From CAVOBC01 sp963693635 (GTDB lineage: Bacteria > Pseudomonadota > Gammaproteobacteria > Pseudomonadales > Azotimanducaceae), in NCBI GenBank assembly GCA_963693635.1, contig CAVOBC010000258.1:1-7012 (forward strand): a stretch of 7,012 nt of DNA, given 5' to 3'. This document shows positions 6,294-7,012 of this stretch, in pieces. The first letter of the stretch is position 1. Each line of letters begins with the position of its first letter. A model generated the notes under the pieces. It did no database searches. It saw only the letters and a list, made by a program, of their open reading frames with translations, and had not been told where the DNA came from. The translations under genes and the position numbers were made by a program.

Positions 6294-7012
6294 CTATTCG
6301 TCCCGATCGTCCAGCAGCGCCTGGTGCCGTTCCCGACGGGACTGACCTGACTGCATGATCTTCATTAGCTCCGCCGTGGTTGCATCGTCAGCCTTGCCCG
6401 CGTTAGCCGGCGAACCCGCATCGCGCAGTCCTCCGTCCATGATCACGTAAGAGCCACTCATGAACTCCCCGTCCGGGCCCGCCATAAAACTGACAAGGCC
6501 GCCAATGTCGGCTGGACGACCCGCACGACGAGCGGGCGTCCGTGACTCGAGGTTACCGCGGATCGTGCCACCTTCCTCGCCCGCTAAACCGGCCGCAAGA
6601 GGCGTGTCGATGACGCCCGGACCTATCGCGTTGACGGTGATGCCATGAGCGCCGAGTTCCTGTGCCCATCCGCGAACCATAATACGCACCCCCGCCTTGG
6701 TTGCCGAATAGGACCATATGCCAGCCCCGGTTGACTCTGCCGCCAGCGAGGAGATGCAGACCAGGCGGCCACCGTTGTCCAGTTCGACCATCTTCCGTGC
6801 ACAGGCCTGCGCCGTCAGAAATACGCCCGTAAGGTTGACGTCGAGTTGGTCCTGCCAGTCCTTGGTCGTCATCTCCAGTAGCGGTGCACCGCGGCCGATT
6901 CCGGCGTTAGCGACAGCGATGTCAAGACGGCCCAGTTGCTGGTGACACGCCTCGACTGCCGCCTCGAGTTGCACGGATACCGCGACGTTCGTTTTCACCG
7001 CCACGGCACGGC
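6294..7012 (-). CDS. Short-chain dehydrogenase/reductase (SDR), N-terminus beyond the window
   Basis: The frame is open to the window edge and reads RAV before the first visible GTG codon (7002-7004), so the N-terminal Rossmann part with the TGxxxGxG cofactor motif (about 60 residues) lies outside. Numbered from that GTG, the classical SDR elements follow in order: ANAGIG (32-37), structural Asn in DVNLTG (55-60), catalytic Ser86, Tyr99 and Lys103 in YSATK, GITVNAIGPGVIDTP (121-135) and the terminal SGSYVIMDGG (183-192). The protein should be a soluble NAD(P)(H)-dependent oxidoreductase acting on an alcohol or carbonyl; the substrate cannot be read from this. SDRs usually end soon after the DGG, but this one carries about 44 more charged residues (193-236), rich in Ala, Asp and Arg. 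The gene ends in TAG at 6294-6296, with no terminator-like hairpin just after it. Confidence 0.93.
   Translation of the reverse strand, partial: RAVAVKTNVAVSVQLEAAVEACHQQLGRLDIAVANAGIGRGAPLLEMTTKDWQDQLDVNLTGVFLTAQACARKMVELDNGGRLVCISSLAAESTGAGIWSYSATKAGVRIMVRGWAQELGAHGITVNAIGPGVIDTPLAAGLAGEEGGTIRGNLESRTPARRAGRPADIGGLVSFMAGPDGEFMSGSYVIMDGGLRDAGSPANAGKADDATTAELMKIMQSGQSRRERHQALLDDRDE

Noticed and set aside
6008..6345. Overlapping open frames on both strands between the MFS and SDR genes
   Set aside because: Arg/Ser/Pro-rich translations typical of non-coding GC-rich DNA; no family resemblance or start signal.

Overview
The window looks like a stretch of a moderately GC-rich Gram-negative chromosome, probably a gammaproteobacterium. 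A TonB-like C-terminal domain behind a signal peptide, a cysteine-paired (periplasmic) Sel1-type domain and an NqrB/RnfD-like membrane domain all point to a cell with a periplasm. Genus cannot be resolved by reading. No plasmid, phage, IS transposase, CRISPR array or rRNA gene was seen, and no complete tRNA gene was recognised by eye.

All convincing genes lie on the minus strand, so transcription runs from high to low coordinates. In that order they are: the C-terminal three quarters of a short-chain dehydrogenase/reductase (6294-7012, open at the window edge); a UMF1/ATG22-like major facilitator transporter (4360-5775) ending at a textbook intrinsic terminator (4338-4356); an exported TPR protein with a TonB-like C-terminal domain (2472-3839); a fusion of an NqrB/RnfD/UnbU-type membrane domain to a cysteine-paired Sel1/Hcp-like domain (358-2214); and possibly the first eight codons of another gene (1-24).

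The gaps between genes are long (333, 257, 520 and 518 bases), so this does not look like a tight operon and each gene is probably transcribed separately. The gaps carry structured DNA. Two related copies of a palindromic repeat (about 3867-3927 and 2391-2478) bracket the TPR gene, one in its leader and one overlapping its stop codon. The leader of the membrane-Sel1 gene has three copies of one 7-base motif arranged so that two hairpins exclude each other. A short match to the 3' end of a tRNA lies at 131-146 and may mark an old integration site.

Functionally, the two central genes both look like envelope proteins carrying helical-repeat domains in the periplasm, and could share a role in membrane redox or envelope assembly. 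That is inference from domain content and adjacency. The transporter and the dehydrogenase may serve small-molecule uptake and oxidation, but nothing here names a substrate. The most unusual item is the membrane-redox-like/Sel1 fusion with seven regularly spaced Cys pairs.
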